Positions 8,123 to 17,001 of a DNA stretch of 17,388 nucleotides are shown here, one piece after another (position 1 is the stretch's first letter; every line of letters starts with the position of its first letter). This stretch comes from Moraxellaceae bacterium. GTDB lineage: Bacteria; Pseudomonadota; Gammaproteobacteria; Pseudomonadales; UBA3067. The notes beneath the pieces are model-generated. The model ran no database searches, was not told where the DNA came from, and saw only the letters and a list, made by a program, of their open reading frames with translations. The DNA lies in the NCBI GenBank assembly GCA_002401525.1, contig NVTH01000029.1:1-17388 (forward strand). The letters are read 5' to 3'. The translations under genes were made by a program, and so were the position numbers.

Positions 8123-10389
8123 TCTTCTTCAAAATCGAATGTTATTTCATCCAATTCGCCATCGCAAGAGACCATCACCTCGCCCCCCTCACTCAAGGAC
8201 CCAAAGAGTATTTTTTCGGCTAGGGGCTTCTTCAGTTTATCCTGAACCAATCGAGCCATAGGCCGTGCTCCCATTTGTGGGTCATAGCCCTTTATCGCCA
8301 ACCATTCTCTGGCTTTTTCGTCGACGACCATATGAACTTTCTTTTCGTCCAACTGAGCCTGAAGCTCGGTGAGCACCTTATCTACGACGTTGTAAATCAC
8401 TTCCATTGAAAGAGACTGGAATTGAATCACGCCGTCCAGGCGGTTTCTGAATTCAGGCGCGAATAGTTTGTTAATCGCTAACATACCGTCCGTACTATGA
8501 TCTTGATCAGTGAACCCCATGGTTGAGCGACTGATGATCTCGGCGCCCTCATTGGTGGTCATAATCAGAATCACATGACGGAAATCTGCCTTCCTGCCGT
8601 TGTTATCCGTCAGCGAGCCATGATCCATCACCTGCAACAACAAATTAAACACTTCTGGATGAGCCTTCTCGATCTCATCTAACAACAATACACAATGAGG
8701 CTTCTTACATATTTCCTCTGTCAGCAAACCGCCCTGATCAAATCCTACGTAACCAGGAGGTGCGCCAATCAAACGAGACACAGTATGACGCTCCATGTAC
8801 TCGGACATATCGAAGCGCACTAAATCAACCCCCATCACTCGGGCTAACTGCTTGGCTACTTCGGTCTTACCGACCCCAGTAGGGCCAGCAAACAAAAAGC
8901 TTCCCACTGGTTTTTCAGGCGCATTAAGACCCGCCCTAGAAAGCTTAATGGCCGCAGAAAGCGCGCCGATGGCCTCATCCTGACCAAACACCACCAGTTT
9001 CAAATCCCGGTCTAAATTCTTCAGAGCTTCTTTATCCGAAGTGGAAACATTTTTAGGCGGAATGCGTGCGATTTGAGACACTACTCTTTCAATGTCTGCG
9101 GTAGTAATGACTTTTTTACGTTTTGCTGTAGGTTGCAAACGTTGGAAAGCACCCGCTTCGTCAATGACATCAATCGCCTTGTCCGGCAAATGACGATCAT
9201 TAATATAACGCCCTGCCAACTCTGCTGCGGCGCGCAATGCATTATCGCGATACTTGATTTCATGATGGGTTTCAAAGCGCTCTTTTAAACCTTTTAAAAT
9301 ATGGTAAGTATCTTCTACCGAAGGCTCAATAATATCGATCTTTTGAAAACGACGCGACAGAGCACGATCCTTTTCAAATACTCCTCGATACTCTTGGTAG
9401 GTAGTCGAACCCATGCATTTAATATCACCAGAGGCCAGCAAAGGTTTCAATAAATTAGAGGCATCCATTACCCCACCCGATGCAGCCCCGGCACCGATGA
9501 TGGTGTGAATTTCGTCAATAAATAAAATGGTATTATCGCGGCGCTTAAGTTCAGACAATAATGCTTTAAAACGCTTTTCGAAATCACCACGATACTTCGT
9601 GCCGGCTAGTAGCGCGCCAAGGTCGAGCGCGTAAATAGTACTGTCAGCGATTGCACTCGGGACTTCACCATCGACAATTAATTTTGCCAAACCTTCTGCA
9701 ACAGCAGTTTTCCCTACCCCTGGCTCACCCACTAATAACGGATTATTTTTTCTTCGTCGACACAGAATCTGCACCGCTCGTTCAATTTCTTGTTCCCGCC
9801 CTACCAAAGGATCAATGCGGCCTTCTTTAGCTAAGTTATTGACATTAGTCGCGTAGGTTTCTAACGCGCTTTTACCTTGCCCTTCTCCGCCTGAAGACTC
9901 ATCGTCCGATTGCTCTGAAGAAGAATCTTCCACAATTTGTGGCGTGTCATCCGACACTTTCGAAATCCCGTGGGCAATAAAATTCACCACATCTATTCGA
10001 GCAACGTTTTGAGTTTTTAAGAAGTAAACCGCCTGACTTTCTTGCTCACTAAAAATTGCCACAAGAACATTGGCGCCCGAGACTTCTTTTTTACCCGAAG
10101 ATTGGACATGAAAAACTGCACGCTGTAAAACGCGCTGAAAACCCAGCGTAGGCTGAGTTTCTCGCGACATATCTGAGGCTGGAATTAATGGCGTGGTTTC
10201 ATCCACGAAATTGGTCAGCTCTCTACGCAATTCATTTAAATTAGCGCCACAAGCGCGCATCACTTTCGCCGCTGAATCATTGTCAATCAACGCAAGCAAC
10301 AAATGCTCTACCGTCATGTATTCGTGGCGCTTGCTACGTGCTTCCCGAAAAGCCACGTTCAAAGTTGTTTCAAGGTCTTTACTAAGCAT
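8110..10389 (-). CDS. clpA: ClpA, ATPase subunit of the ClpAP protease
   Basis: ClpA is a double-ring AAA+ unfoldase that feeds substrates to ClpP; with ClpS it takes N-degron proteins. The 759 residues match the usual length. The N-domain with two Clp repeats spans 1 to about 142, followed by a Ser/Asp/Glu-rich linker (about 145-175). The first ATPase module has Walker A GEPGVGKT (221-228) and Walker B ILFIDE (288-293); the second has Walker A GPTGVGKT (502-509) and Walker B VLLLDE (567-572). The ClpP-docking loop reads MGF at 624-626, a conservative change from IGL/IGF. No M-domain coiled coil is present, which separates it from ClpB. ATG 10387-10389 has GGGA nine bases upstream. clpS lies 34 bases upstream on the same strand, so they form an operon. 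Confidence 0.98.
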   Translation of the reverse strand: MLSKDLETTLNVAFREARSKRHEYMTVEHLLLALIDNDSAAKVMRACGANLNELRRELTNFVDETTPLIPASDMSRETQPTLGFQRVLQRAVFHVQSSGKKEVSGANVLVAIFSEQESQAVYFLKTQNVARIDVVNFIAHGISKVSDDTPQIVEDSSSEQSDDESSGGEGQGKSALETYATNVNNLAKEGRIDPLVGREQEIERAVQILCRRRKNNPLLVGEPGVGKTAVAEGLAKLIVDGEVPSAIADSTIYALDLGALLAGTKYRGDFEKRFKALLSELKRRDNTILFIDEIHTIIGAGAASGGVMDASNLLKPLLASGDIKCMGSTTYQEYRGVFEKDRALSRRFQKIDIIEPSVEDTYHILKGLKERFETHHEIKYRDNALRAAAELAGRYINDRHLPDKAIDVIDEAGAFQRLQPTAKRKKVITTADIERVVSQIARIPPKNVSTSDKEALKNLDRDLKLVVFGQDEAIGALSAAIKLSRAGLNAPEKPVGSFLFAGPTGVGKTEVAKQLARVMGVDLVRFDMSEYMERHTVSRLIGAPPGYVGFDQGGLLTEEICKKPHCVLLLDEIEKAHPEVFNLLLQVMDHGSLTDNNGRKADFRHVILIMTTNEGAEIISRSTMGFTDQDHSTDGMLAINKLFAPEFRNRLDGVIQFQSLSMEVIYNVVDKVLTELQAQLDEKKVHMVVDEKAREWLAIKGYDPQMGARPMARLVQDKLKKPLAEKILFGSLSEGGEVMVSCDGELDEITFDFEEEKAH

Positions 10390-10423
10390 TTAGAGCTATC
10401 CCGAAGTCGCTGTATATTACAAA

Positions 10424-10786
10424 CTAAACCTGTTCAATCTGACACAAAAGTGGATGCTGATTCTCTTGAGCAAAAGAAACCACCTCGGTCGCTTTTGTTT
10501 CAGCAATATCGCGCGAAAACACACCACAAACAGCTTTTCCATCGGTATGAATCTGCAACATAATTTGCGTCGCTTTTTCTTCCCCCATGCTAAAAAATAT
10601 TTTTAGCACCTCCACCACAAAATCCATGGGCGTGAAGTCATCGTTTATTAAAACCACACGATATTTAGAGGGCGGTTTCAACTCCGCTTTGGGCTGGGCT
10701 ACTGCCAAGCCACCTTCACCGTCATAATCAGGAGACCCTTCTCCCATACTATTTAATACTAGTCGAAAACAACCAAATTTACTCAT
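10424..10786 (-). CDS. clpS: ClpS, N-degron adaptor for ClpAP
   Basis: ClpS recognises proteins with N-terminal Leu, Phe, Tyr or Trp and delivers them to ClpA. The 120-residue protein has a disordered N-terminal part (1 to about 37) and a core with [21 protein letters not shown]. The NDD motif and the His in IHTDGKA line the N-degron pocket, followed by the conserved [13 protein letters not shown] and HPLLCQIE. I keep the ATG at 10786: the segment FRLVLNS matches the N-terminus of Pseudomonas ClpS in my memory, although an ATG 13 codons in would also give a complete core. Neither start has a strong ribosome binding site. It leads the clpS-clpA operon and diverges from cspD, as in Pseudomonas and E. 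coli. Confidence 0.97.
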   Translation of the reverse strand: MSKFGCFRLVLNSMGEGSPDYDGEGGLAVAQPKAELKPPSKYRVVLINDDFTPMDFVVEVLKIFFSMGEEKATQIMLQIHTDGKAVCGVFSRDIAETKATEVVSFAQENQHPLLCQIEQV

Positions 10787-10927
10787 AACCAGAACTCATA
10801 ACTAGATCTCACAATCAATTAACACTACTGTAACCCTACACTCCTATGCTACGCTATCTCGCGAGCTATACGGAATTAATATAATAAACCTAAAAACAAG
10901 AATAAAATTATCAATTAATCTTGACTA

Positions 10928-10955
10928 TTGATTAGCATTACCCGACATTAATCAA
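10928..10955. repeat. Inverted repeat TTGATTA-N14-TAATCAA upstream of the cspD promoter
   Basis: TTGATTA (10928-10934) and its exact complement TAATCAA (10949-10955) have centres 21 bases apart, two helical turns, the usual geometry for a dimeric regulator. A second, interleaved pair, ATTACC and GGTAAT, overlaps it. It ends nine bases before the predicted cspD -35, consistent with an activator or repressor site; the factor is unknown. Confidence 0.5.
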
Positions 10956-10964
10956 GGTAATCTA

Positions 10965-10992
10965 TTGAATAATTCGAATTTAGTGCTATAGA
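10965..10992 (+). promoter_or_regulatory. Candidate cspD promoter with extended -10
   Basis: TTGAAT (10965-10970), a 16-base spacer and TATAGA (10987-10992), with TG one base before the -10 (TGCTATAGA), make a good extended -10 promoter. Transcription would start near 10999, about 115 bases ahead of the cspD ATG. Confidence 0.5.
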
Positions 10993-11114
10993 TATAAGTC
11001 CTTTTGTGGTAAATGCAATATACAAACAAAAGGATTTGTGCTTTATCCCCAAGTAAAGTGTCAATGGAATGGATTAACCCATTAACGGGTTGAAATTGAG
11101 CAGAGGGAATTATT

Positions 11115-11420
11115 ATGGCAACGGGCAAGGTGAAATGGTTCAATAACGCCAAAGGCTACGGTTTTATACGGCCAGATACTGGCGGCGACGATTTATTTGT
11201 ACACTACTCTTACATCGATATGGACGGTTACAAAAGCCTAAAAGCAGGCCAATCTGTGAGTTATGAAATCAGAGAAGCTCCAAAAGGCCTTCATGCAACC
11301 GCTATAAAGATGCTTGACGATGATCTAGAAGTCATCCCAAGCAGCAGCGATGGAGCTGAAACAGCTCAGCCCCCTGAAAGCCAAAATCCGCAGACATCGC
11401 CAACTTTTGAACCCGCTTAA
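11115..11420 (+). CDS. cspD: CspD-type cold-shock-domain protein
   Basis: Cold-shock-domain proteins bind single-stranded nucleic acid; CspD of E. coli inhibits replication in stationary phase and is not cold-induced. The domain occupies residues 1 to about 70, with RNP1 KGYGFI (13-18) and RNP2 LFVHYS. It is followed by a 30-residue acidic, Ser/Pro/Gln-rich tail ([20 protein letters not shown] onwards), making it 101 residues against 74 in E. coli. GAGGGA six bases before ATG 11115 is a strong ribosome binding site. I use the name cspD because the gene is divergent from clpS, the conserved CspD context; from the domain alone other Csp names are possible. It is preceded by a long leader and an extended -10 promoter. 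Confidence 0.92.
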   Translation: MATGKVKWFNNAKGYGFIRPDTGGDDLFVHYSYIDMDGYKSLKAGQSVSYEIREAPKGLHATAIKMLDDDLEVIPSSSDGAETAQPPESQNPQTSPTFEPA

Positions 11421-11431
11421 ACGCTTGATTT

Positions 11432-11462
11432 GAAAATAGAATAATTTCATTATTGTATTTTC
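11432..11462 (+). terminator. Long AT-rich hairpin after cspD
   Basis: GAAAATAGAATAAT and ATTATTGTATTTTC pair at 13 of 14 positions around a three-base loop, starting 12 bases after the cspD stop. There is no G+C-rich core and the T-rich part is inside the 3' arm, so it is not a textbook terminator. It may act as a 3' stabiliser or a weak terminator. Confidence 0.45.
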
Positions 11463-11766
11463 TAAGCTTCTAAAAAGTGGTGTAAGAGTAGCAAAAGGTG
11501 AATAGCAGGGGCAATTAAACGTTTGCTTCGAAGTCGCTTTTCGCCAAAAATCACGCTACGAATAAGCGATGCAACGACAGAACCACTAAATTTCGACGCT
11601 TTTTTCAGCGCACAGTGCGGCGCATGATCCCCCGTGCAGTTTTGCCTAGTTCCGCCTAGCCCTGCCCCGCATAATTTCGAAGGACGCCATTTTTCTCCGC
11701 CAAACTATCCTACAGCTCCCCCTTCATGCTACACCGCCCCATACTTCCATCAATGTTGCAGATTCC

Positions 11767-11795
11767 TACATTTCAATAAATCAATACGATATAAT
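11767..11795 (+). promoter_or_regulatory. Candidate rluE promoter (perfect -10)
   Basis: TATAAT at 11790-11795 matches the -10 consensus exactly. At 17 bases spacing the -35 would be TACATT (11767-11772), which is poor. The transcript would start near 11802, about 70 bases before rluE. Confidence 0.35.
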
Positions 11796-11873
11796 CTCAA
11801 GGAAACCTTACCCCGTATTTTTGCCCTTCTCACAATTTACGTTCCGCTTAAGTTTTTTGCTAGCTCATAGAAA

Positions 11874-12539
11874 ATGGCCAATCTTTACCTATTTAATAAA
11901 CCCTTCCAAGTGCTTAGCCAGTTTACCGACAATAGCGGCAAAGCTACTTTAGCGGACTACATTGCCATCAAAAAAATCTACCCCGCAGGAAGACTCGATT
12001 TCGATTCCGAAGGATTACTGCTTCTAACCGACGATGGCGCTCTGCAACACTACATTTCCGATCCCAGCTTTAAATTGCCTAAGACATACTGGGTACAAGT
12101 GGACGGAGACATCACTGACACAGCAATTCAAGCGTTACAAAATGGAGTCTTATTAAAAGACGGCTTAACGCGTCCAGCAAAAGCAAAAGTCATTTCTCAA
12201 CCCGCTATCGGACCTCGCTCCCCCCCCATTCGACAGCGAAAAAATGGCACAGAATCTTGGATTGAGCTCACCATAAGCGAAGGCAAAAACCGACAAATTA
12301 GGCGTATGACCGCTCACGTTGGCTTTCCAACGTTAAGACTAATTCGCCATGCCATCGGGCCATGGACTACAACAAACCTTGCGGAAGGCCAATGGCAAAA
12401 ACAAATCGTCACCCCCCCAGAACTCAAGCCGGGGCGCAATAAATCCAATCAAAATAAAACTCACCAGACAAAGAAATCGTCCCCCCGCGGAAACCCAAAC
12501 ACCCAATCATTCACTCGTTCAAAAACACGCCACAAGTAA
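11874..12539 (+). CDS. rluE: RluE, 23S rRNA pseudouridine synthase
   Basis: RluE converts U2457 of 23S rRNA (E. coli numbering) to pseudouridine. It is a short RsuA/RluE-family enzyme without an S4 domain. The catalytic motif is GRLDFDSEGLLLLTDDG from residue 39, with D42 as the nucleophile. YWVQVDG follows and ISEGKNRQIRRM is the second family signature. The last 35 or so residues form a very basic, Asn/Lys/Ser/Thr-rich tail (from KPGRNKSNQNK on) likely to be disordered and RNA-binding. ATG 11874 has no evident ribosome binding site. Its position upstream of nudJ-mnmA-hflD-purB is that of E. coli rluE, which supports RluE rather than RluB or RsuA. Confidence 0.92.
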   Translation: MANLYLFNKPFQVLSQFTDNSGKATLADYIAIKKIYPAGRLDFDSEGLLLLTDDGALQHYISDPSFKLPKTYWVQVDGDITDTAIQALQNGVLLKDGLTRPAKAKVISQPAIGPRSPPIRQRKNGTESWIELTISEGKNRQIRRMTAHVGFPTLRLIRHAIGPWTTTNLAEGQWQKQIVTPPELKPGRNKSNQNKTHQTKKSSPRGNPNTQSFTRSKTRHK

Positions 12540-12751
12540 CTAACAAACACTCAACGCGGACAATAATTCAGCGGGCTGATGTGTTCACTGATAATGCTTC
12601 AACCGATACGTTGCCAGGAAAAGAAACCCATCACAATTTCAAATCTGCGCTAATAACTTCTGCATTTCAAGGATTTGCGCTAGGATATAGCTAGATTTAC
12701 AGCGAAGGGCATACGTCCTATTTTTCGTCAGCCAACTCTCAGGCCCACCCT

Positions 12752-13207
12752 ATGACATGGACGCCTCACGTTACCGTCGCCACGCTCATTGAAAAAGACT
12801 CCAAGTTCTTAATGGTTGAAGAAATATGTAACGACCAAGTGGTATTTAGCCAGCCAGCAGGTCATGTCGAAGAAGGTGAAACTCTCATTCAAGCAGCGGT
12901 AAGAGAAACTCATGAAGAGACCGGCTGGGTCGTCACCCCCACTGAACTGTTAGGGTTTTATACGTATACATCGCCTCACAACCAAACAACCTATTATCGA
13001 ACCAATTTTATTGCACGAGCAGAGCATCTAGATAACTCAGCGACCCTTGATGAAGGGATTATTCGCTGCTTATGGCTCTCCTTGGACGAAATCAAAAGCA
13101 ATCAGCACAAATTGCGCAGCCCTATTGTATTGCGCTGCATAGAAGACTACCTTAGCGGCCAACGACTGCCCCTTGAAAGCATTTATGAACACCCCATAGG
13201 GTCTTAA
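12752..13207 (+). CDS. nudJ: NudJ-type Nudix phosphohydrolase
   Basis: Nudix hydrolases cleave nucleoside diphosphates linked to other groups. E. coli NudJ releases phosphate from nucleoside tri- and diphosphates and acts on the thiamine precursor HMP-PP. The 151-residue protein begins PHVTVATLI as NudJ does. Its complete Nudix box spans G37 to W59 (GHVEEGETLIQAAVRETHEE, then TGW), with E52, E55 and E56 as metal ligands. The C-terminal LRSPIVLRCIEDYLSGQRLPLE also matches NudJ. The 212-base upstream gap has no convincing promoter and only a weak CAGG as ribosome binding site. The gene sits just before mnmA, as in E. coli, and is likely part of that transcript. The exact substrate is inferred from similarity. 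Confidence 0.93.
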   Translation: MTWTPHVTVATLIEKDSKFLMVEEICNDQVVFSQPAGHVEEGETLIQAAVRETHEETGWVVTPTELLGFYTYTSPHNQTTYYRTNFIARAEHLDNSATLDEGIIRCLWLSLDEIKSNQHKLRSPIVLRCIEDYLSGQRLPLESIYEHPIGS

Positions 13208-13284
13208 TCCAAAACCCGATGATTTGTCGGGGCGATTCGTTCAATCTAACCTTTAAACAAAACATCGATTAGAATCCCAATCCA

Positions 13285-14493
13285 ATGAGTAGCAAAACCA
13301 AAGTAATTGTTGGCATGTCCGGCGGCGTCGATTCTTCCGTTGCGGCCTATCTTCTACTGCAAGAGAATTATCAAGTAGAAGGGTTATTTATGAAAAACTG
13401 GGAGGAGGACGACGGCACCGAATATTGCACAGCAAAAGAAGACCTAATTGATGCTCAGCAAGTCTGCAACACTCTCAATATTAAGCTTCATACCGCCAAT
13501 TTCGCTGCCGAATACTGGGACAATGTGTTTGAACATTTTTTAACGGAATACCGAGCAGGCAGAACCCCCAACCCAGACATTCTTTGCAATAAAGAGATTA
13601 AATTCAAAGCCTTCTTAGAATATGCTTTAGAGCTTGGCGCGGATTACATTGCCACCGGCCACTACGCTCGCAAAAGTGACTCACCCGATAAAAGCACTTC
13701 TGGGTACGCACAGCTTTTAAAAGCTGTGGACTCCAATAAAGACCAAAGTTACTTCCTTCATGCGGTCTCCGGCGCCCAATTGGCTAAAACACTATTCCCT
13801 TTGGGCAATTTAGAAAAACCTGAAATCCGCGCCATTGCTAAACAAATGCAGTTCGACAACCATGCCAAAAAAGACAGCACTGGCATTTGCTTTATTGGCG
13901 AACGACGCTTTTCCGATTTCCTATCACAATATATTCCTGCTCAACCCGGCGACATAAAAACTGATCTCGGGGAATCCATTGGGCAACATCAAGGGTTAAT
14001 GTTCTACACCCTAGGGCAGCGTCAAGGGTTAGGAATCGGAGGGCTCAGCGAACACAGCGAATTACCTTGGTACGTGATCGAAAAAGATTTAAGCCATAAC
14101 GTTTTAGTAGTGGCACAAAGCAACAATCATCCGGGCCTTTATACCAATGGACTTACTGCCACTAAAATCGATTGGATAGACAGCCAAGGACCTAAATTAC
14201 CTCTGAGATGTATGGCAAAAACCCGCTATCGCCAACCCGATCAACCCTGCCTAATCGAAGCACTGCCAACGCTGCTGGGAGCTAGCTTAAGTGACAGTGT
14301 AAACATAAGTTCAAACGACAGCTCAAAAAATAGTGCAAACAATAGCTCAACCGAAAACGCATTTGAGACCACAGGCATTAAAGTCACCTTCAAGCAACCT
14401 CAAAGAGCGGTGACTCCGGGGCAGTCAGTGGTATTTTATGTGGCAGACAATTGCTTAGGAGGTGGAATCATTGAATCCACGTTTAATCAGTAG
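13285..14493 (+). CDS. mnmA: MnmA, tRNA-specific 2-thiouridylase, with a Ser/Asn-rich insert
   Basis: MnmA adds sulphur to U34 of tRNAs for Lys, Glu and Gln, using ATP and the TusE relay. The PP-loop is SGGVDSS (12-18). The catalytic cysteines are C101 ([11 protein letters not shown]) and C202 ([10 protein letters not shown]); GHYAR (125-129) and QSYFLHAV belong to the tRNA- and ATP-binding region. At 402 residues it is about 34 longer than E. coli. The excess is a low-complexity insert at about 330-364 in the C-terminal domain, encoded by a 12-bp imperfect tandem repeat; sequence on both sides (CMAKTRYRQ and [12 protein letters not shown]) is well conserved, so the enzyme is probably active. 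No clear ribosome binding site precedes ATG 13285. It lies 77 bases after nudJ and upstream of hflD, the conserved order. Confidence 0.97.
   Translation: MSSKTKVIVGMSGGVDSSVAAYLLLQENYQVEGLFMKNWEEDDGTEYCTAKEDLIDAQQVCNTLNIKLHTANFAAEYWDNVFEHFLTEYRAGRTPNPDILCNKEIKFKAFLEYALELGADYIATGHYARKSDSPDKSTSGYAQLLKAVDSNKDQSYFLHAVSGAQLAKTLFPLGNLEKPEIRAIAKQMQFDNHAKKDSTGICFIGERRFSDFLSQYIPAQPGDIKTDLGESIGQHQGLMFYTLGQRQGLGIGGLSEHSELPWYVIEKDLSHNVLVVAQSNNHPGLYTNGLTATKIDWIDSQGPKLPLRCMAKTRYRQPDQPCLIEALPTLLGASLSDSVNISSNDSSKNSANNSSTENAFETTGIKVTFKQPQRAVTPGQSVVFYVADNCLGGGIIESTFNQ
14293..14352 (+). repeat. Five 12-bp imperfect repeats inside mnmA
   Basis: Units are GACAGTGTAAAC, ATAAGTTCAAAC, GACAGCTCAAAA, AATAGTGCAAAC and AATAGCTCAACC. 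They are in frame and encode [16 protein letters not shown] and NSST (MnmA residues 337-356), a tetrapeptide with Ser always second. The twelve bases just before, encoding ASLS, look like a further decayed copy. Confidence 0.85.
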
Positions 14494-14714
14494 CAAACAT
14501 TATCCTGCTCTGCTCTAACCATTACTTTGCGAGCCTTCACCGCCCAATAGCCAGGCCAAATAAAGAAAATGGTCAGTTGTTGCCAAATTCAGGCATTTCA
14601 GCGGTTAGTGCTTTATAAATTCACACAAATCTTCACATAATTAGAAAGCGGTATTGTTTTTATTCGAAACCAGTTTTTCGCATGATGTTAAACAACCCCC
14701 TGGAGCGAGAGTCA

Positions 14715-15359
14715 GTGAAGAAAAAAACCCTAGACCAAACCCTGGCACTTGCTGGCGTATTCCAAGCGGCTCGCATGGTAGACAGTATCGCCCACCGAGG
14801 CAGCGTTCCTGAAAGCAGTTATAAGGAGTCAATCAATAGCCTCTTTAACTTAGATCCCAGCAGCGTCAATGACGTCTATTCCGAAGATCACGCCGCACAA
14901 TTAGGATTGGACATCATCGAGCAAGTCTTAAGTCAAGAAAAGCCCGGTCAATACGCCGAAACTATTCGCTACACCTTAGCCCTTATACATCTTGAAAAAA
15001 TGCTGTCGCGGAAAACAGAGCTTTTATCCACTATCCGCAAACGAGTCGAAACCAGCAAAGGCCAAATCAAACACTTCGATTCCTCACTGCATTCAGCCAT
15101 TATTTCCAAACTCGCGTGTATTTATGTCGACACACTGGGCACTTTTCGGTTTCGGATTCAAGTGAGGGGCAATGCCAACTATCTGCAGAATCCCATCAAC
15201 ACCGATCGAGTGAGGGCCTCACTTTTAGCCGGCATTCGATCGGCGATGCTGTGGCGACAGTTAGGGGGCCGGAGATGGCAGCTATTTTTTAATCGCAGCA
15301 AGCTCCTGCAAGCAGCCCACGAATTAAATCGCCAAGATGACCGAATCATCATCCACTAA
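14715..15359 (+). CDS. hflD: HflD homologue
   Basis: HflD is a peripheral inner-membrane protein that in E. coli sequesters the lambda CII regulator; its host role is unclear. I place the start at GTG 14715 (214 residues) because the sequence then aligns from its first residue with E. coli HflD (VKKKTLDQTLALAG against MAKNYYDITLALAG), and GGAG sits nine bases upstream. Earlier in-frame ATGs at 14682 and 14685 would add 11 residues foreign to the family and place the ribosome binding site inside the gene. Family signatures include AARMVDSIAHRG, LDPSSV, ETIRYTLALIHLEKML, and the C-terminal LLAGIRSAMLWRQLGGRRWQL. No membrane segment is obvious. It sits between mnmA and purB, as in E. coli and Pseudomonas. 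Confidence 0.95.
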   Translation: MKKKTLDQTLALAGVFQAARMVDSIAHRGSVPESSYKESINSLFNLDPSSVNDVYSEDHAAQLGLDIIEQVLSQEKPGQYAETIRYTLALIHLEKMLSRKTELLSTIRKRVETSKGQIKHFDSSLHSAIISKLACIYVDTLGTFRFRIQVRGNANYLQNPINTDRVRASLLAGIRSAMLWRQLGGRRWQLFFNRSKLLQAAHELNRQDDRIIIH

Positions 15360-15442
15360 AACAGATTAAGGTCATTCATTCGGCCTCTATCTCTCCCCCC
15401 TCAAGAGCGCCCCTGCACCTTGCATTCCCCCTCTTGGCATAG

Positions 15443-15471
15443 ATGATATCAATCATCAAATAAGCTACAAT
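15443..15471 (+). promoter_or_regulatory. Candidate purB promoter
   Basis: ATGATA (15443-15448), a 17-base spacer and TACAAT (15466-15471) fit sigma-70 well. Transcription near 15478 would place the 14-bp tandem repeat array at the very beginning of the purB leader. I do not see a canonical PurR box (ACGCAAACGTTTGCGT type). Confidence 0.45.
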
Positions 15472-15482
15472 CCGCCCCCGGC

Positions 15483-15538
15483 AGCCTAGACTCAACGACC
15501 TGGACACGACAACCTAGAGGCAACAACCCAGACACAAG
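15483..15538. repeat. Four 14-bp imperfect tandem repeats in the purB leader
   Basis: Units are AGCCTAGACTCAAC, GACCTGGACACGAC, AACCTAGAGGCAAC and AACCCAGACACAAG, contiguous from 15483 to 15538. The shared frame is ACCTAGAC followed by roughly ACAAC. The array lies between the predicted promoter and the purB start. Confidence 0.75.
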
Positions 15539-15609
15539 CCGGGCATGCCAAATCGGGCTACTCTATAACTCAGCCCACCCCACCTCTTTTTTTTGCCTTC
15601 AACCCATAA

Positions 15610-16986
<1,377 letters not shown>

Positions 16987-17001
16987 TTGGGAAGCAACTC
17001 G

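Larger units (their letters stand above)
10787..11114. other. 328-base divergent region, clpS / cspD
   Basis: No gene is supported. The region is AT-rich around 10880-10930 and should carry the clpS promoter (leftwards) and cspD promoter (rightwards). For clpS I see only a poor candidate (TATATT with TTATTC 16 bases upstream on the minus strand). Other elements are a CTCGCGAG palindrome at 10858-10865 flanked by CTAT on both sides, a 7-bp inverted repeat at 10928-10955, and an extended -10 cspD promoter at 10965-10992. The cspD leader would be about 115 bases, long as is common for cold-shock-family mRNAs. Confidence 0.55.
11421..11873. other. 453-base intergenic region, cspD / rluE
   Basis: Besides the hairpin at 11432-11462 and a TATAAT upstream of rluE, I find no supported feature. 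A 78-codon frame starting with GTG at 11634 is compositionally odd and unlike any family I know. In P. aeruginosa and E. coli the isocitrate dehydrogenase gene icd lies in or next to this position; there is no trace of it here. Confidence 0.5.

Noticed and set aside
8795..9288. Short plus-strand and alternate minus-strand frames inside clpA
   Set aside because: They are antisense or out-of-frame readings of a well-supported clpA coding sequence.
9712..9719. GGGTAGGG on the minus strand, matching the FtsK-orienting KOPS pattern GGGNAGGG
   Set aside because: A single octamer with one free base is expected about twice in 17 kb on both strands; one copy gives no information on replication polarity.
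11634..11870. 78-codon frame upstream of rluE starting with GTG
   Set aside because: No ribosome binding site, proline- and cysteine-rich composition unlike a real protein, and it overlaps the predicted rluE promoter.
13215..13231. CCCGA/TCGGG hairpin between nudJ and mnmA as a terminator
   Set aside because: Only five base pairs and no T run follows; nudJ and mnmA are more likely co-transcribed.
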